NCBI GenBank assembly: GCA_023441965.1
Contig: JAEZNB010000058.1
Span: forward strand, 1-64,000
Reading direction: 5' to 3'
Source: Bacillota bacterium
GTDB taxonomy: Bacteria; Bacillota; Clostridia; Lachnospirales; Lachnospiraceae
DNA: 64,000 bases
Positions 42,694-52,496 of this stretch are shown here, piece after piece (the first letter of the stretch is position 1; each line of letters starts with the position of its first letter). The notes beneath the pieces are model-generated. The model saw only the letters and a list, made by a program, of their open reading frames with translations. It did no database searches and was not told the DNA's origin. Position numbers and translations under genes: made by a program.

Positions 42694-45600
42694 TGGATGG
42701 CTTTTTGCCAAAGAGAAGCCTGAGAATTTTATGCCGGTAACCCTGCCCCATGACTGGCTGATTTATGATGTGAACAAGCTCTATCAAAGCGGGATCGGCT
42801 GGTACCGGCGAGAACTGGATACCGGCTTTCTCCATGAAGGTCAACGGCTCTTTCTGCACTTTGACGGTGTCTATATGGACAGCACGCTCTATGTGAACGG
42901 CAAAGAGGTTGGAGAATGGAAATACGGTTATACCGCTTTTGAATTCGATATCACGGATTACCTTAATCCGTCAGGCAGGAATACCCTGTTGCTGAAGGTA
43001 AATTATCAGGCTCCCAACTCCCGCTGGTATAGCGGTGCCGGCATTTACCGGGATGTGACCCTGAAGGTAAAAAGCGCCTGTCATTTTATTACGGATGGAA
43101 TCTATATCACCACCTCCTTTATGGAGGGCCGCTGGCATTATGAGGTAGATGCCGAAGTGGAAAGTGGCGGAAGGCCCTATGAGCTTCGTCATACCCTGCC
43201 GGAGTCTGCGGATCCGATCACAGCCTGGGAACCGGATCATCCCTGCCTCTACACCCTGCGTTCTGAGCTGCTTGTAGACGGTGAGGTCACAGATACCGTG
43301 GATACCCGCTTCGGCTTCCGCACCACTGAATTCACAACGGACCGGGGCTTCTTCCTGAACGGAAGGCATGTGAAGCTCAAGGGTGTATGTCTCCATCATG
43401 ATCTGGGAGCCCTGGGAGCTGCCGTCCACAGGGATGCCATCCGAAGGCAGCTGACCCTGCTGAAGCAAATGGGTGTCAACGCAATCCGTACCTCCCATAA
43501 TCCCCCGGCCAAGGGCTTCTTAGAGCTGGCGGATGAAATGGGCTTTCTGATCCTACATGAGCTGCTGGATATCTGGAAGAGTCCGAAAACCACCTATGAC
43601 TATGCCAGATTCTTTGAGGAATGGATCGATAAGGATGCGGCGTCCTGGATCCGGCGGGACAGGAACCACCCCTCAGTCATTCTATGGAGCGTGGGAAATG
43701 AGATCCATGATACCCATGCGGATGCAGTCTCCGGTACAGAGACCCTAAGAAGACTTATGGCTTTGGTGAAGCAGCATGATCCCAAGGGTCATGCTCCCGC
43801 TACCCTTTGTTCCAACTATATGCCCTGGGAAAATACACAGAAATGCGCGGATATCATAAAGCTGATGGGTTATAATTATGCGGAATCCCTCTACCCCTCC
43901 CATCACGAAGCCCATCCGGACTGGATCCTCTATGGCAGTGAGACCTGCTCGACCGTGCAGAGCCGGGGAATCTATCATTTCCCCCTAAGCAAATCCATCC
44001 TGGCAGATGATGATCTGCAATGCTCCTCCCTGGGCAACAGCTCCACCAGCTGGGGTGCGAAAAGTGTAGAGGCTTGTATCATAACCGACCGGGATATCCC
44101 CTATTCCCTGGGCCAGTTCATCTGGGCCGGACAAGACTATATCGGGGAACCGACTCCCTATCATACAAAGAACTCCTATTTCGGTCAGATCGATACGGCA
44201 GGCTACCCCAAGGATTCCTATTATGTCTTTCAGGCAGCCTGGACCGATTACAGACAAGCACCCATGATCCATCTCTTCCCCTACTGGGATTTCTCTCCCG
44301 GACAGCGGATCGATGTAAGGGTTTGCTCCAATGCCCCTTATGTTGAGCTCTTTTTCAATGAACAGAGTTTGGGCAGGGTAGCCCTGGGGGATCGTTATCT
44401 CGCTGATTGGCAGCTTCCCTATACCCCGGGGACGCTCCGTGCCGTAGCTCTGGATGAGCTGGGAGCCGTCCTGGCGGAGGATCAGAAGCAGTCCTTTGAA
44501 GATGTGGCAGACCTAAGCATAGACAGCGAGGAGTATGGTGAACTGGTCTTCTTCACCATAAGTGCCCTGGATAAGAACGGGCATCCCGTGGAGAATGCGA
44601 ACTGTCGGGTGAACCTTACTGTGGAGGAAGGAGAGCTCTTAGGTCTGGATAACGGTGATTCCACCGATTATGATCAGTATAAGGGAAGGAGCAGGCGGCT
44701 CTTTAGCGGTAGGCTGCTGGCAATTGTCAGAAGAAGCCGGCCCGATGTACCCCCAAGAATTCGCGCTGTTCAGGACAGCCGGGATATCCCCATCCGCAAG
44801 ATAGAATTGCTTCGGGAGGGGTATCAAATTAAGGCCATAATCCATCCCATCAATGCGACCTATCAAGACCTGCACTGGAGGCTCACGGATGCCGGAGGGA
44901 TCGACAGTCCTCTCGGAAGCCTGGAGGTATCCCCGGATGGTAAAAGTGCTACGCTTCATCCCAGGGGAGACGGAGAAGTATTTATCCGCTGCTCCACCAA
45001 GAACGGCCGGGACCATATCTCCCTGATCTCCCAGCTCTGCTTAGAAATCAGCGGCCTGGGAAGGTGCTTCACCGATCCCTACTCCTTTGTATCTGCCGGT
45101 TTATATACTTCCAGTAATGTGGAGCTGACCAATGGCAATGAGCGGGGAGTCGCAACTGCCAGGGACGGTGACAGTCATGTGGGCTTTGCAGCTCTGGATT
45201 TCGGACCCTATGGCTCCGATGAGCTTACTATTCCTCTCTTCCCCTTAAGTCCTGATCCCTTTACGTTCGAGATTTGGGAGGGTATGCCTGAAGATAAGGG
45301 GATTCAGCTGGGAACCTATCTGTATGATAAGGGCTCGATCTGGAATACCTATCAGGAGATCATCTGTAAGCTGCCGAAGCGGCTGAAGGGTGTGACCACC
45401 CTCTGCTTCGTATTCCATGGCAAGGTTCATATCAAGGGCTTTCAGTTTACCAAATATCAAAAGGCCTTCCGGATGCTTGCCGCCGCAGAATGTGATGTTC
45501 TGTACGGAGATAGCTATCAGGTAGCAGGTATGGCCGTGGAGAAGATCGGTAACAATGTATCCCTGATCTATCAGGATATGGATTTCGGTGAAAGGGGAAC

Positions 45601-45835
45601 CGGCAGAGTACGGATCAGCTGGCGCTCCAAGCTCCCCAGCAACTCTATTCAGCTGGTTTTCGCCGGAGCGGACTGGGAAGAGGAAATCCGGCAGATGATA
45701 GAGGTCCCTGCTTCAGAGGATTACAGAGCAGGGGAATTCGATCTGGGATGCAGGATTCAGGGCTCTAAGACACTCTCCCTCATCTTCTTGCCCGGTAGTA
45801 AGCTGGACCTGGAGTGGATTCAATTTTTAGAATAG
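42674..45835 (+). CDS. Glycoside hydrolase family 2 (beta-galactosidase-like)
   Basis: A 1053 aa protein without a signal peptide, so intracellular. Domain order: sugar-binding jelly roll (1-130), immunoglobulin-like domain (135-220), TIM barrel (225-530), then DUF4982-like and further beta-sandwich domains to the end. The last part (about 800-1050) resembles CBM/malectin folds. The acid/base is Glu343 in WSVGNEI and the nucleophile Glu423 in YGSETC. GH2 enzymes split beta-galactosides, beta-mannosides or beta-glucuronides; this form is usually called beta-galactosidase, but the substrate is not fixed by sequence. The start overlaps the regulator's 3' end. Confidence 0.9.
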   Translation: MEKVINDGWLFAKEKPENFMPVTLPHDWLIYDVNKLYQSGIGWYRRELDTGFLHEGQRLFLHFDGVYMDSTLYVNGKEVGEWKYGYTAFEFDITDYLNPSGRNTLLLKVNYQAPNSRWYSGAGIYRDVTLKVKSACHFITDGIYITTSFMEGRWHYEVDAEVESGGRPYELRHTLPESADPITAWEPDHPCLYTLRSELLVDGEVTDTVDTRFGFRTTEFTTDRGFFLNGRHVKLKGVCLHHDLGALGAAVHRDAIRRQLTLLKQMGVNAIRTSHNPPAKGFLELADEMGFLILHELLDIWKSPKTTYDYARFFEEWIDKDAASWIRRDRNHPSVILWSVGNEIHDTHADAVSGTETLRRLMALVKQHDPKGHAPATLCSNYMPWENTQKCADIIKLMGYNYAESLYPSHHEAHPDWILYGSETCSTVQSRGIYHFPLSKSILADDDLQCSSLGNSSTSWGAKSVEACIITDRDIPYSLGQFIWAGQDYIGEPTPYHTKNSYFGQIDTAGYPKDSYYVFQAAWTDYRQAPMIHLFPYWDFSPGQRIDVRVCSNAPYVELFFNEQSLGRVALGDRYLADWQLPYTPGTLRAVALDELGAVLAEDQKQSFEDVADLSIDSEEYGELVFFTISALDKNGHPVENANCRVNLTVEEGELLGLDNGDSTDYDQYKGRSRRLFSGRLLAIVRRSRPDVPPRIRAVQDSRDIPIRKIELLREGYQIKAIIHPINATYQDLHWRLTDAGGIDSPLGSLEVSPDGKSATLHPRGDGEVFIRCSTKNGRDHISLISQLCLEISGLGRCFTDPYSFVSAGLYTSSNVELTNGNERGVATARDGDSHVGFAALDFGPYGSDELTIPLFPLSPDPFTFEIWEGMPEDKGIQLGTYLYDKGSIWNTYQEIICKLPKRLKGVTTLCFVFHGKVHIKGFQFTKYQKAFRMLAAAECDVLYGDSYQVAGMAVEKIGNNVSLIYQDMDFGERGTGRVRISWRSKLPSNSIQLVFAGADWEEEIRQMIEVPASEDYRAGEFDLGCRIQGSKTLSLIFLPGSKLDLEWIQFLE

Positions 45836-45866
45836 GACAGAAAGAATTTCATAGACATGAATCAAT

Positions 45867-45916
45867 AAGCTCCACGGATCGGACAAAGGTGCATTCATAT
45901 CCGATCCGTGGAACTT
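45867..45916. terminator. Bidirectional terminator-like hairpin
   Basis: A 17 bp stem with one mismatch (45867-45883 with 45900-45916) and a 16 nt loop lies between the convergent GH2 and HD-GYP genes. No clear T-tract follows on either strand, so it may stop transcription only weakly. Confidence 0.5.
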
Positions 45917-45951
45917 ATCATGCTTACAGACAAAGAGAACCCTGGCCAAGC

Positions 45952-48501
45952 CTACCCCTTCGCTTTCAGCAGCTGCTCTGCGTTTTCCTCCTCACATACC
46001 CTGATGCTTCCCTTCTGAACCAGGTTGATGAAGATTCTGGCCAGCTTGGGATCGAACTGAAGACCGGATTGCTCCTCAATAATCGTAAGGGCGGTGCTGA
46101 CGGTAAAGGGCGCTTTATAGGGCCGTATGGATATCATGGCATCGAAAGCATCTGCTATGCTTAGGATTCTGGCTGCAACCGGGATATCCTCTCCCGCGAT
46201 CCTTCTGGGATAGCCGTTGCCGTCATAGCGTTCATGATGGCCGATAACAGCGGGAATCACATAATCCAGAGAAGGCAGATGGCGGATAATGCCGATGGAG
46301 TTCTCCACATGCCCCTTCACGATCGAATATTCCTCCTCAGTCAGTCTGCCCGGCTTATTCAGGATTTGCTCGGGTATACCGATTTTACCAACATCATGAA
46401 GTAAGGCTGCTTCACGGACGATCTCCACACAGTCCTCATTCATGCCATAGGCATAGGCCAGCTCTGCCGCATAATAGGCAACATTTCTGGAATGGTTGAA
46501 GGTATAGTGGTCCTTGGTATCAATGGCTGCAGTCAGCGCATAGATCGTGGAAGCATATTCCGAGTAGATGTTCTCTCTGCGCTCGGGCTTCTCCTTCCCC
46601 TTCTTGACCAGCTTATAATCACTGCCGGAATAGATCATAATCGCATTCTTGCCATTGTGCTTCACTGTATAGATTGCCATATCCGCATGATCGATCAGCT
46701 GTCTGACATTGCTGGCAGAATAGGGAATGGAGCAGATTCCTCCGCTGACCGTCAACAGCTTTAAGGCATAATCCGACTCCCGTTTATTCATATTCATGAT
46801 CTGCTTGCGGATGGTCTCAGCCAGATTCTTCGCCATGAAGGCATCATAGGAGGGTAGGATGACGGCAAATTCCTTACCGCTGTACCTGGCCACATGTCCG
46901 TTACTGCCGACACTGGCGCGAATGATCCTGGCGATATTCTGTAAGGCGATATCTCCTTCCTTGTTCCCATAAAGCTGGTTGTAAAGTTTGAAATCGTCTA
47001 TGTTCAGTATGATAAGGGCCAGCGATCCATTCTTATTCTTCTCATATTCCTGCTGCAGGACCTCATAAAAATATTTCCTGTTCAGCAGACCGGTCAATTC
47101 ATCGGTACGGGCTTCCAGATATACCTTTTCGAATAATTTGGAATTCTTGACCGCAATGGAGCCCATAGAATTGACGGAGTCCAGGAAGCTGATATCCTTA
47201 TAGGTGAAGCTGGATTTCTTCTCCTTCTCGGACAGCAGAATGATACCGATAATTCCGTTTTCATCTCTAAGGGGTACCACACACTCGATTCCCATAGTAG
47301 CAAGCTGGTCCTTTTCCTTCTCCCATAGCGTTTTATATTCCAAGGTTCTTTTAAAATCCTTAATCAGGATACATTCATTATGGTTCTCCAGCCAGACAAC
47401 CAGGGGATTGTCCCTGCGGATGGTGACCTTCTTCATCCCCAAGGGATTAGAGCTATATACCACAGCGAAATCCTCCTGCTGATCTGCAATACAGATATAG
47501 ACCCCCTTTACAGAGATGGCTTTCAGAATCACCTCCGCCAGCTCCTGTAATATCTCTTGTACATTCAAACTTTTGGTTATGTTCATACTAAACTCCTTAA
47601 GACTTTCCGCCTGCAGGATTTCATCCCTGACGAATATTTTATCGAAGAACCTCTTCATGATATAATAAATGAGTGCCGTGGAAAGTGATATGAAAAAGGC
47701 AATGATCAGAACCGTCTTGTCTGTACCGAGATTGAATTTCCTGTTGACGGACTGGTGAAGCGGTCCGGCCAGGTTCATAAAAATCCCATAGGATATGCCC
47801 GCAGAGATGGCATAACAGCTTCCCCTTGACATAATCAGCTTCAACTGGAACAAATTCCGTTTATATAAAGCATAGAACATAAGTAAGGCATTGAAAATTC
47901 CTGACAGAATATCTGCCGGGAAGCCCTTAAGGATGGGATTTAACAGCATAATATGACCGATAAACATCAAAAGTATCCCAATGATAACCGGTGTGAACTG
48001 CTTTCTCACCTGCCTGTTCTGCCTGCTGTATTTCAGAAGAATATAAAACATATTCATCAAAGCGGCAGTACAGATCAGGAAGAGCAGGGCTACAGGCCAG
48101 GAGTAATCATACAAAAAGGTGGTCCTGCCACTCAAGGTAGGAATTAATCTGGGAGCCTTCAGGAAGAAGCCGGTCAGGATATTGATAATATTCACTGCTG
48201 CCATGACCGATGCCCAGAGCCGGATGGACAGCCTGCTCCCCGTTCCCGCATATTTGCTTACAAAATTCAGGAAGGAGAAGGGCAACAGGGTAAGCCCGAG
48301 GATGGAAATATCATACCACAGCTTGATGGAGGGCCATAAGAGCAGCCGCATGCAGAGGGAACCCCCGGTCCATAGGATCATTGCCCCCAGAACGAGCAGG
48401 AAGGCATTGATGATCTGATTCTTCTTTGCTGCCAGAAAGGTCAGGAACAGAAGGGCATAACCAAGCAATGCGATCACCGGCACATATATATAATCACCCA
48501 T
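45952..48501 (-). CDS. Membrane GAF-degenerate GGDEF-HD-GYP signalling protein
   Basis: An 849 aa protein. Eight or so membrane helices (residues 5-285) resemble the 7TM sensor domain of histidine kinases. A GAF domain (about 305-455), a diguanylate cyclase fold (460-630) and an HD-GYP domain (650-835) follow. The cyclase signature is SGKEF (541-545) instead of GGDEF, so it probably cannot make c-di-GMP. The HD-GYP motifs are intact: HDVGK (702-706), HHE (755-757) and DGNGYP (760-765). The likely activity is c-di-GMP hydrolysis under control of the membrane and GAF sensors. Its ATG overlaps the stop of the GH3-type gene (TAATG), so translation is coupled. Confidence 0.9.
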   Translation of the reverse strand: MGDYIYVPVIALLGYALLFLTFLAAKKNQIINAFLLVLGAMILWTGGSLCMRLLLWPSIKLWYDISILGLTLLPFSFLNFVSKYAGTGSRLSIRLWASVMAAVNIINILTGFFLKAPRLIPTLSGRTTFLYDYSWPVALLFLICTAALMNMFYILLKYSRQNRQVRKQFTPVIIGILLMFIGHIMLLNPILKGFPADILSGIFNALLMFYALYKRNLFQLKLIMSRGSCYAISAGISYGIFMNLAGPLHQSVNRKFNLGTDKTVLIIAFFISLSTALIYYIMKRFFDKIFVRDEILQAESLKEFSMNITKSLNVQEILQELAEVILKAISVKGVYICIADQQEDFAVVYSSNPLGMKKVTIRRDNPLVVWLENHNECILIKDFKRTLEYKTLWEKEKDQLATMGIECVVPLRDENGIIGIILLSEKEKKSSFTYKDISFLDSVNSMGSIAVKNSKLFEKVYLEARTDELTGLLNRKYFYEVLQQEYEKNKNGSLALIILNIDDFKLYNQLYGNKEGDIALQNIARIIRASVGSNGHVARYSGKEFAVILPSYDAFMAKNLAETIRKQIMNMNKRESDYALKLLTVSGGICSIPYSASNVRQLIDHADMAIYTVKHNGKNAIMIYSGSDYKLVKKGKEKPERRENIYSEYASTIYALTAAIDTKDHYTFNHSRNVAYYAAELAYAYGMNEDCVEIVREAALLHDVGKIGIPEQILNKPGRLTEEEYSIVKGHVENSIGIIRHLPSLDYVIPAVIGHHERYDGNGYPRRIAGEDIPVAARILSIADAFDAMISIRPYKAPFTVSTALTIIEEQSGLQFDPKLARIFINLVQKGSIRVCEEENAEQLLKAKG

Positions 48502-50150
48502 TAAAGTCCCCTCCCCCCTGCCAGCTTAAAATCAAGACTCTCTATGCGAAGCAGCTCCATGACCTCATAGGCTGGCGGATTCATATGCTTTAGTATTCTT
48601 CCCTTCTTCTTCTCAAATTCAGCGAAGGTACCGCATTTTAATATTGTAATTTCCAAAGGATCCATACCAAGGATTCTCTTCAGATCCTTATAATCCTGAT
48701 CTACGTATTTAAAATAAATGGACAAATGATCTCTTAGGATTTCCTTACTGATTGCCGCATTTGTCAGCGCCTGCTTCCTGATCTCCACATACAGATGCAG
48801 CATGGGACGGTTCTGCTGATTGAACTCCTTCACGGCAATCCAATGCTCAATCGGCAAGCCGGACAGGTCCACCACCTCCTGGATGGAGCGTTCCGATATT
48901 CTGGTGAAGCCTGCGATATCAATGATGGAAGGTATTCGGTCTATGTATTTGAATCTGGGAATCCTGGTCCCGTCCTCATGATTGGTCAGGCCCACACATT
49001 GATACATGTCCCCTACACGGTATCTGGCAAAGGCTCCTCCCTTCAGTACAGAGATCACAATCTCATATTTCTCACCCGGCACCACCTCATTCATCAGATA
49101 GGTATTGGGCCGATAGGTCGGGTCCTCCAGATTCAGAAGCATGTCCTTCTCAGGGATAAATTCATAGAAGCAGGCATCCGGGAAGAAATACATTCCATTG
49201 CGGGTCCAGGTCTCGGTTCCAAGCACCGTAGGCTCTGTTCCTGCAAAAACCTCCATGGGTCTGATCCCCCAGAGCTCCTCCAGATCATCCTTATAGTATT
49301 CATTATCCGTTCCGGCGCACATAAAGCCCTTCAGCCGGAAGAGATCCTTGGGCATCAGGTCACGGTTCTCCTTTTTACAACGGTACTTTGCCAGCAGGAG
49401 CCGGAACAGCATCCCCAGCGGCAGACTCATGATACCGATGCTTTTGGATTTTTCGCCCGGTGTCTTGGGGGAACTCTTACTCATTGCGGATAAGCTGATG
49501 CTGACATAGTAGGATACACTGCCCAGGCCGAAGAAGTAATCAATCCCCTTTTTCAGTCCCAGCTTAAAGCCCTTCTTATTCCGTTCACTAAAGGACATCT
49601 TCACTGCTTCCTTCACCGGCGGCAGAAATTCAATCTTAATTTCTTCATTTAAGGCCAGTGGCAGCAAACCAGTTGCATAGGGAAGAGGGGCCAGGGCATA
49701 GAGAAAGGTTGACTTCGGCTTAACGGAAAACCTACCCTTCTCCTGACTGGAACAGAGCAGCATACAGGCGATGATATTATTCCGGTAGGTGTCCATCATG
49801 CTTTTGGTATAGGGAGCCACCTTGACCGGATGCTTTCCTCCCTCCCAGGTGGTCTGGATCCATATCAGCGGCTCATCCGGCAGCATCTCCCCCTTCTTCT
49901 GCAGCAATACATCCGCATAATCCCCATAGGTGGTCAGGGGTACCATTCTTCGGAAATCATCAATGGTCTCCGGCTTCTTTCCCTTCAGTATACTTCTCCC
50001 CAACTCACTTTCACTCCATAACCGGATCTGCTCCGTCATAAGCCTGAATTGAATATTCATATAGCTTTCCAGGTCCAGGTCCAAAAAACCGCAGTACTCC
50101 TTCCATATCAGGTCCTGCTGCTTACTTCTTAGTTTCTCTTCAAAGTTCAT
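48501..50150 (-). CDS. GH3 auxin-responsive-promoter family acyl-adenylating enzyme
   Basis: A 549 aa member of the GH3 branch of the ANL adenylate-forming superfamily. The ATP-binding signature is visible as VFAGTEP (301-307), followed by the aromatic strand FFPDACFYEFI (322-332) and the hinge motif YRVGD (377-381). Plant GH3 enzymes couple acyl acids such as indole-acetate to amino acids; the substrates of bacterial homologues are mostly unknown. No membrane segment is seen. It lies between an ICMT-like membrane protein (19 bp gap) and the HD-GYP protein (1 bp overlap), so the three are one operon. Confidence 0.85.
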   Translation of the reverse strand: MNFEEKLRSKQQDLIWKEYCGFLDLDLESYMNIQFRLMTEQIRLWSESELGRSILKGKKPETIDDFRRMVPLTTYGDYADVLLQKKGEMLPDEPLIWIQTTWEGGKHPVKVAPYTKSMMDTYRNNIIACMLLCSSQEKGRFSVKPKSTFLYALAPLPYATGLLPLALNEEIKIEFLPPVKEAVKMSFSERNKKGFKLGLKKGIDYFFGLGSVSYYVSISLSAMSKSSPKTPGEKSKSIGIMSLPLGMLFRLLLAKYRCKKENRDLMPKDLFRLKGFMCAGTDNEYYKDDLEELWGIRPMEVFAGTEPTVLGTETWTRNGMYFFPDACFYEFIPEKDMLLNLEDPTYRPNTYLMNEVVPGEKYEIVISVLKGGAFARYRVGDMYQCVGLTNHEDGTRIPRFKYIDRIPSIIDIAGFTRISERSIQEVVDLSGLPIEHWIAVKEFNQQNRPMLHLYVEIRKQALTNAAISKEILRDHLSIYFKYVDQDYKDLKRILGMDPLEITILKCGTFAEFEKKKGRILKHMNPPAYEVMELLRIESLDFKLAGGRGL

Positions 50151-50169
50151 TTATTTTAATAGCCTCCTA

Positions 50170-50733
50170 TCATGATATCGTCTGAATACATTTCGTAATA
50201 CTGCTTCTATCCGGAAGTAAAAAAGGGGTCTCCTGCTTATATTGCCCATAGTCCGGAAAGATCCTCATAAAGGTCCAACGGTCCTGGAATAAGACATAAA
50301 GAAGATTTAGGCTACAGAAGACTGCCGAAGCGACATAAAACAACCACAAATGCAGCGCCAGTCCCATAAAGAGGTACATTGCTATGAACATGAGCACTCC
50401 GGGATGCCTGCAAAGGGCATAGAAGCCATTCCGGTATACCTGTCGCGGAGCCTCGTCTTCCATATAGGTAGCTTCAAAGGGCAGGGCAAAGAATAGGGTA
50501 TAAATCAGCAGGAAGAAAAAAAGCACGGCAAGCACTCCGCAGATGCTTGTCCTGATCAGATTCGGTCTGATCTGCTCTGCCGAGGAAATCACAATCCCCA
50601 CGGTGGAAGCTGCCTGCAGGAGGATACCGGCAAAAAAACAAGGCTTCAGCAGCTTGCTCCGAATCAATACGCTGTTTATGTCATATAAAAAGAAAAACAG
50701 ATATGCAATAACCCCTAAAATAATATAAATCAT
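50170..50733 (-). CDS. ICMT/PEMT-like membrane protein (isoprenylcysteine methyltransferase fold)
   Basis: A 187 aa protein with five likely membrane helices. The C-terminal half has the PEMT/ICMT pattern: YRNGFYALCRHPGVLMF, then DRWTFMRIFPDYGQYKQETPFLLP. Such proteins methylate lipids or small hydrophobic acids with S-adenosylmethionine. The usual Glu-Glu pair of this motif is only partly kept (QDRW), so activity is uncertain. It is the first gene of the operon with the GH3-type enzyme and the HD-GYP protein. Confidence 0.72.
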   Translation of the reverse strand: MIYIILGVIAYLFFFLYDINSVLIRSKLLKPCFFAGILLQAASTVGIVISSAEQIRPNLIRTSICGVLAVLFFFLLIYTLFFALPFEATYMEDEAPRQVYRNGFYALCRHPGVLMFIAMYLFMGLALHLWLFYVASAVFCSLNLLYVLFQDRWTFMRIFPDYGQYKQETPFLLPDRSSITKCIQTIS

Positions 50734-50766
50734 AATCCCTTTCTCCCAAATTTGATGATATGTTAA

Positions 50767-50795
50767 ATTTTATCACATTATTACAGATTTTCCAA
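50767..50795 (-). promoter_or_regulatory. Promoter of the ICMT-like / GH3 / HD-GYP operon
   Basis: TTGGAA (50790-50795) and TAAAAT (50767-50772), 17 bp apart, lie about 35 bp before the first gene. Confidence 0.6.
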
Positions 50796-50970
50796 TAGTA
50801 ATTTCTAATTATTTACATATTTAAGCATTAGTTGGATTCTACCGCCATATACTACCGAAAAAAAGCCATATACACCGAAAACAAACAGATGAGTGGCAGG
50901 CTGATACTGTACTATCAGTGCCTTGGCTGTCATAAGCATATACAAAAGCAGACAGAAGGAGCAGCACAGC

Positions 50971-52395
50971 TTGAAGCAAGTAAAGGTAGAACTACGTCCC
51001 GTAGCAGGCAGGCTTAATCTGCCCACAGTGATAAAAACAGCGATAGCTCCCGGGGATAATACAGAGCGCTTATATATCGCTACTCAGGTAGGAGAGATTT
51101 ATTCCATTGGAAACGGAGAGATTAGTAGCTTTCTGGATATTCGAGACAGGATAATCGAATTGGGGACCGCCAGTGGCGGATACGATGAGAGAGGTTTATT
51201 GGGACTTGCTTTCCATCCCGAGTTTCAGTTCAACGGTTTATTCTATCTTCACTACTCCTTGGCCGGTACCCAGGGACCCGGTGCCCTTACCGGTGCCTTC
51301 CGGCCAGATCCCTGTGATCCCGGAACCCTGAACCTGCAGTGGACAGACCGGGAAAACAGGTATGATCATATCGATACTGTTGAAGAATGGGGGCTGCAGG
51401 CAGACGGCAGACCCGGATTAAGGCGGACGCTGTTGAAGCTGCGCAGGCCCTTTGCCAATCATAATGGGGTAAACAGCCTGAAATTCTCCCCTGAGACAGG
51501 AAGACTTGTTCTGACAACAGGTGATGGGGGCGCAGGCTATGATCCCTTTCACTTAAGCCAGAATAATATGGAGCTTGCCGGTAAGATCATCGAGCTGGAT
51601 GTATCCCTGGACGCCTTTGCCTCAGATCCCCCGGCAGTCACACGCTTTAGCGAGCTTCCGATGCCGCTTCCGGAAGCACTGACAGTTATAGCGAAGGGGG
51701 TCCGTAACATACCGGGTATCTCCTATGAATGGTATCAGGACCGATATATCAAATATGTAGGAATCGTAGGCCAGAGTCTTGTGGAAGCGGTCTATGCCTT
51801 TGCCTTTTATAATCCCATACCGGTTACCCGAATTCTGGAGGCATCAGAAGCAAATCCCATACCGGAGCAGGAATGGATTAACTTCGGATGGCCCGGTTGG
51901 GAGGGTTCTTTTCCCACTTCTGTTCTTCAAAGTTGCCCAGGACAGGGGTCCCCTGAGGAGCTAATCACTGCCTACTATGAGAATGCCCTTCAGACCTCCA
52001 CTCTGCGTCTTCCTCCTTTGACCTGCTATTATCATAGGGATTCCCGTCCGGATACCTTTGAGGGAACAGCCTTAACGGGAGTCCAGGCCTATCTGGGTGA
52101 CAGCATCAGTGAACTAAAGGGCAGTGTCGTATTTACAGATTTTGTCCGTAAGGGTGGGCCTCCAGCCTCACCGGCAAGAGGGGTACTGGCCTATACGTAT
52201 TTGCGTCCTGATTGTATGCTTCAGGACTATGGTCTGCTTGATGCTGCTTATGATTTTGCCGGACAGTCCGCCTTCTTCACCAGTCTGGGGACGAATCTGG
52301 ATCAGACCAGCTTATATCTGGGAGTCTATGGCTCCATGCATGTGACAGACTTCAATCTGGGCACGGTATTTGAGATCCTCCCCGATCGATCATGA
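50971..52395 (+). CDS. Soluble glucose/sorbosone dehydrogenase-like protein
   Basis: The TTG at 50971, nine bases after GAAGGAG, gives 474 aa; an in-frame TTG at 50923 precedes that site. The six-bladed propeller pattern of the GSDH family is visible: VIKTAIAPGDNTERLYIATQVGEIY, DERGLLGLAFHPEFQFNGLFYLHY, NHNGVNSLKFSPETGRLVLTTGDGG and INFGWPGWEG. Family members use PQQ or are lyase-like. There is no signal peptide or lipobox, unusual because most family members are exported, and PQQ use is doubtful in a clostridium. It stands alone, divergent from the GH3 operon. Confidence 0.8.
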   Translation: MKQVKVELRPVAGRLNLPTVIKTAIAPGDNTERLYIATQVGEIYSIGNGEISSFLDIRDRIIELGTASGGYDERGLLGLAFHPEFQFNGLFYLHYSLAGTQGPGALTGAFRPDPCDPGTLNLQWTDRENRYDHIDTVEEWGLQADGRPGLRRTLLKLRRPFANHNGVNSLKFSPETGRLVLTTGDGGAGYDPFHLSQNNMELAGKIIELDVSLDAFASDPPAVTRFSELPMPLPEALTVIAKGVRNIPGISYEWYQDRYIKYVGIVGQSLVEAVYAFAFYNPIPVTRILEASEANPIPEQEWINFGWPGWEGSFPTSVLQSCPGQGSPEELITAYYENALQTSTLRLPPLTCYYHRDSRPDTFEGTALTGVQAYLGDSISELKGSVVFTDFVRKGGPPASPARGVLAYTYLRPDCMLQDYGLLDAAYDFAGQSAFFTSLGTNLDQTSLYLGVYGSMHVTDFNLGTVFEILPDRS

Positions 52396-52412
52396 GCTTG
52401 ATTTCGTTAGAA

Positions 52413-52454
52413 AAGAGGATGAAGCAGTGTAAATTCCGTCTGCTTCATCCTCTT
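52413..52454. terminator. Bidirectional terminator of galK and the GSDH-like gene
   Basis: A perfect 15 bp stem (52413-52427 with 52440-52454) with a 12 nt loop lies between the convergent genes. On the minus strand it is followed by TT and a short T-rich tract, so it serves galK best. Confidence 0.85.
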
Positions 52455-52496
52455 ATCATCTCTATATATGAATACATTACGATACGATGACCTAAG

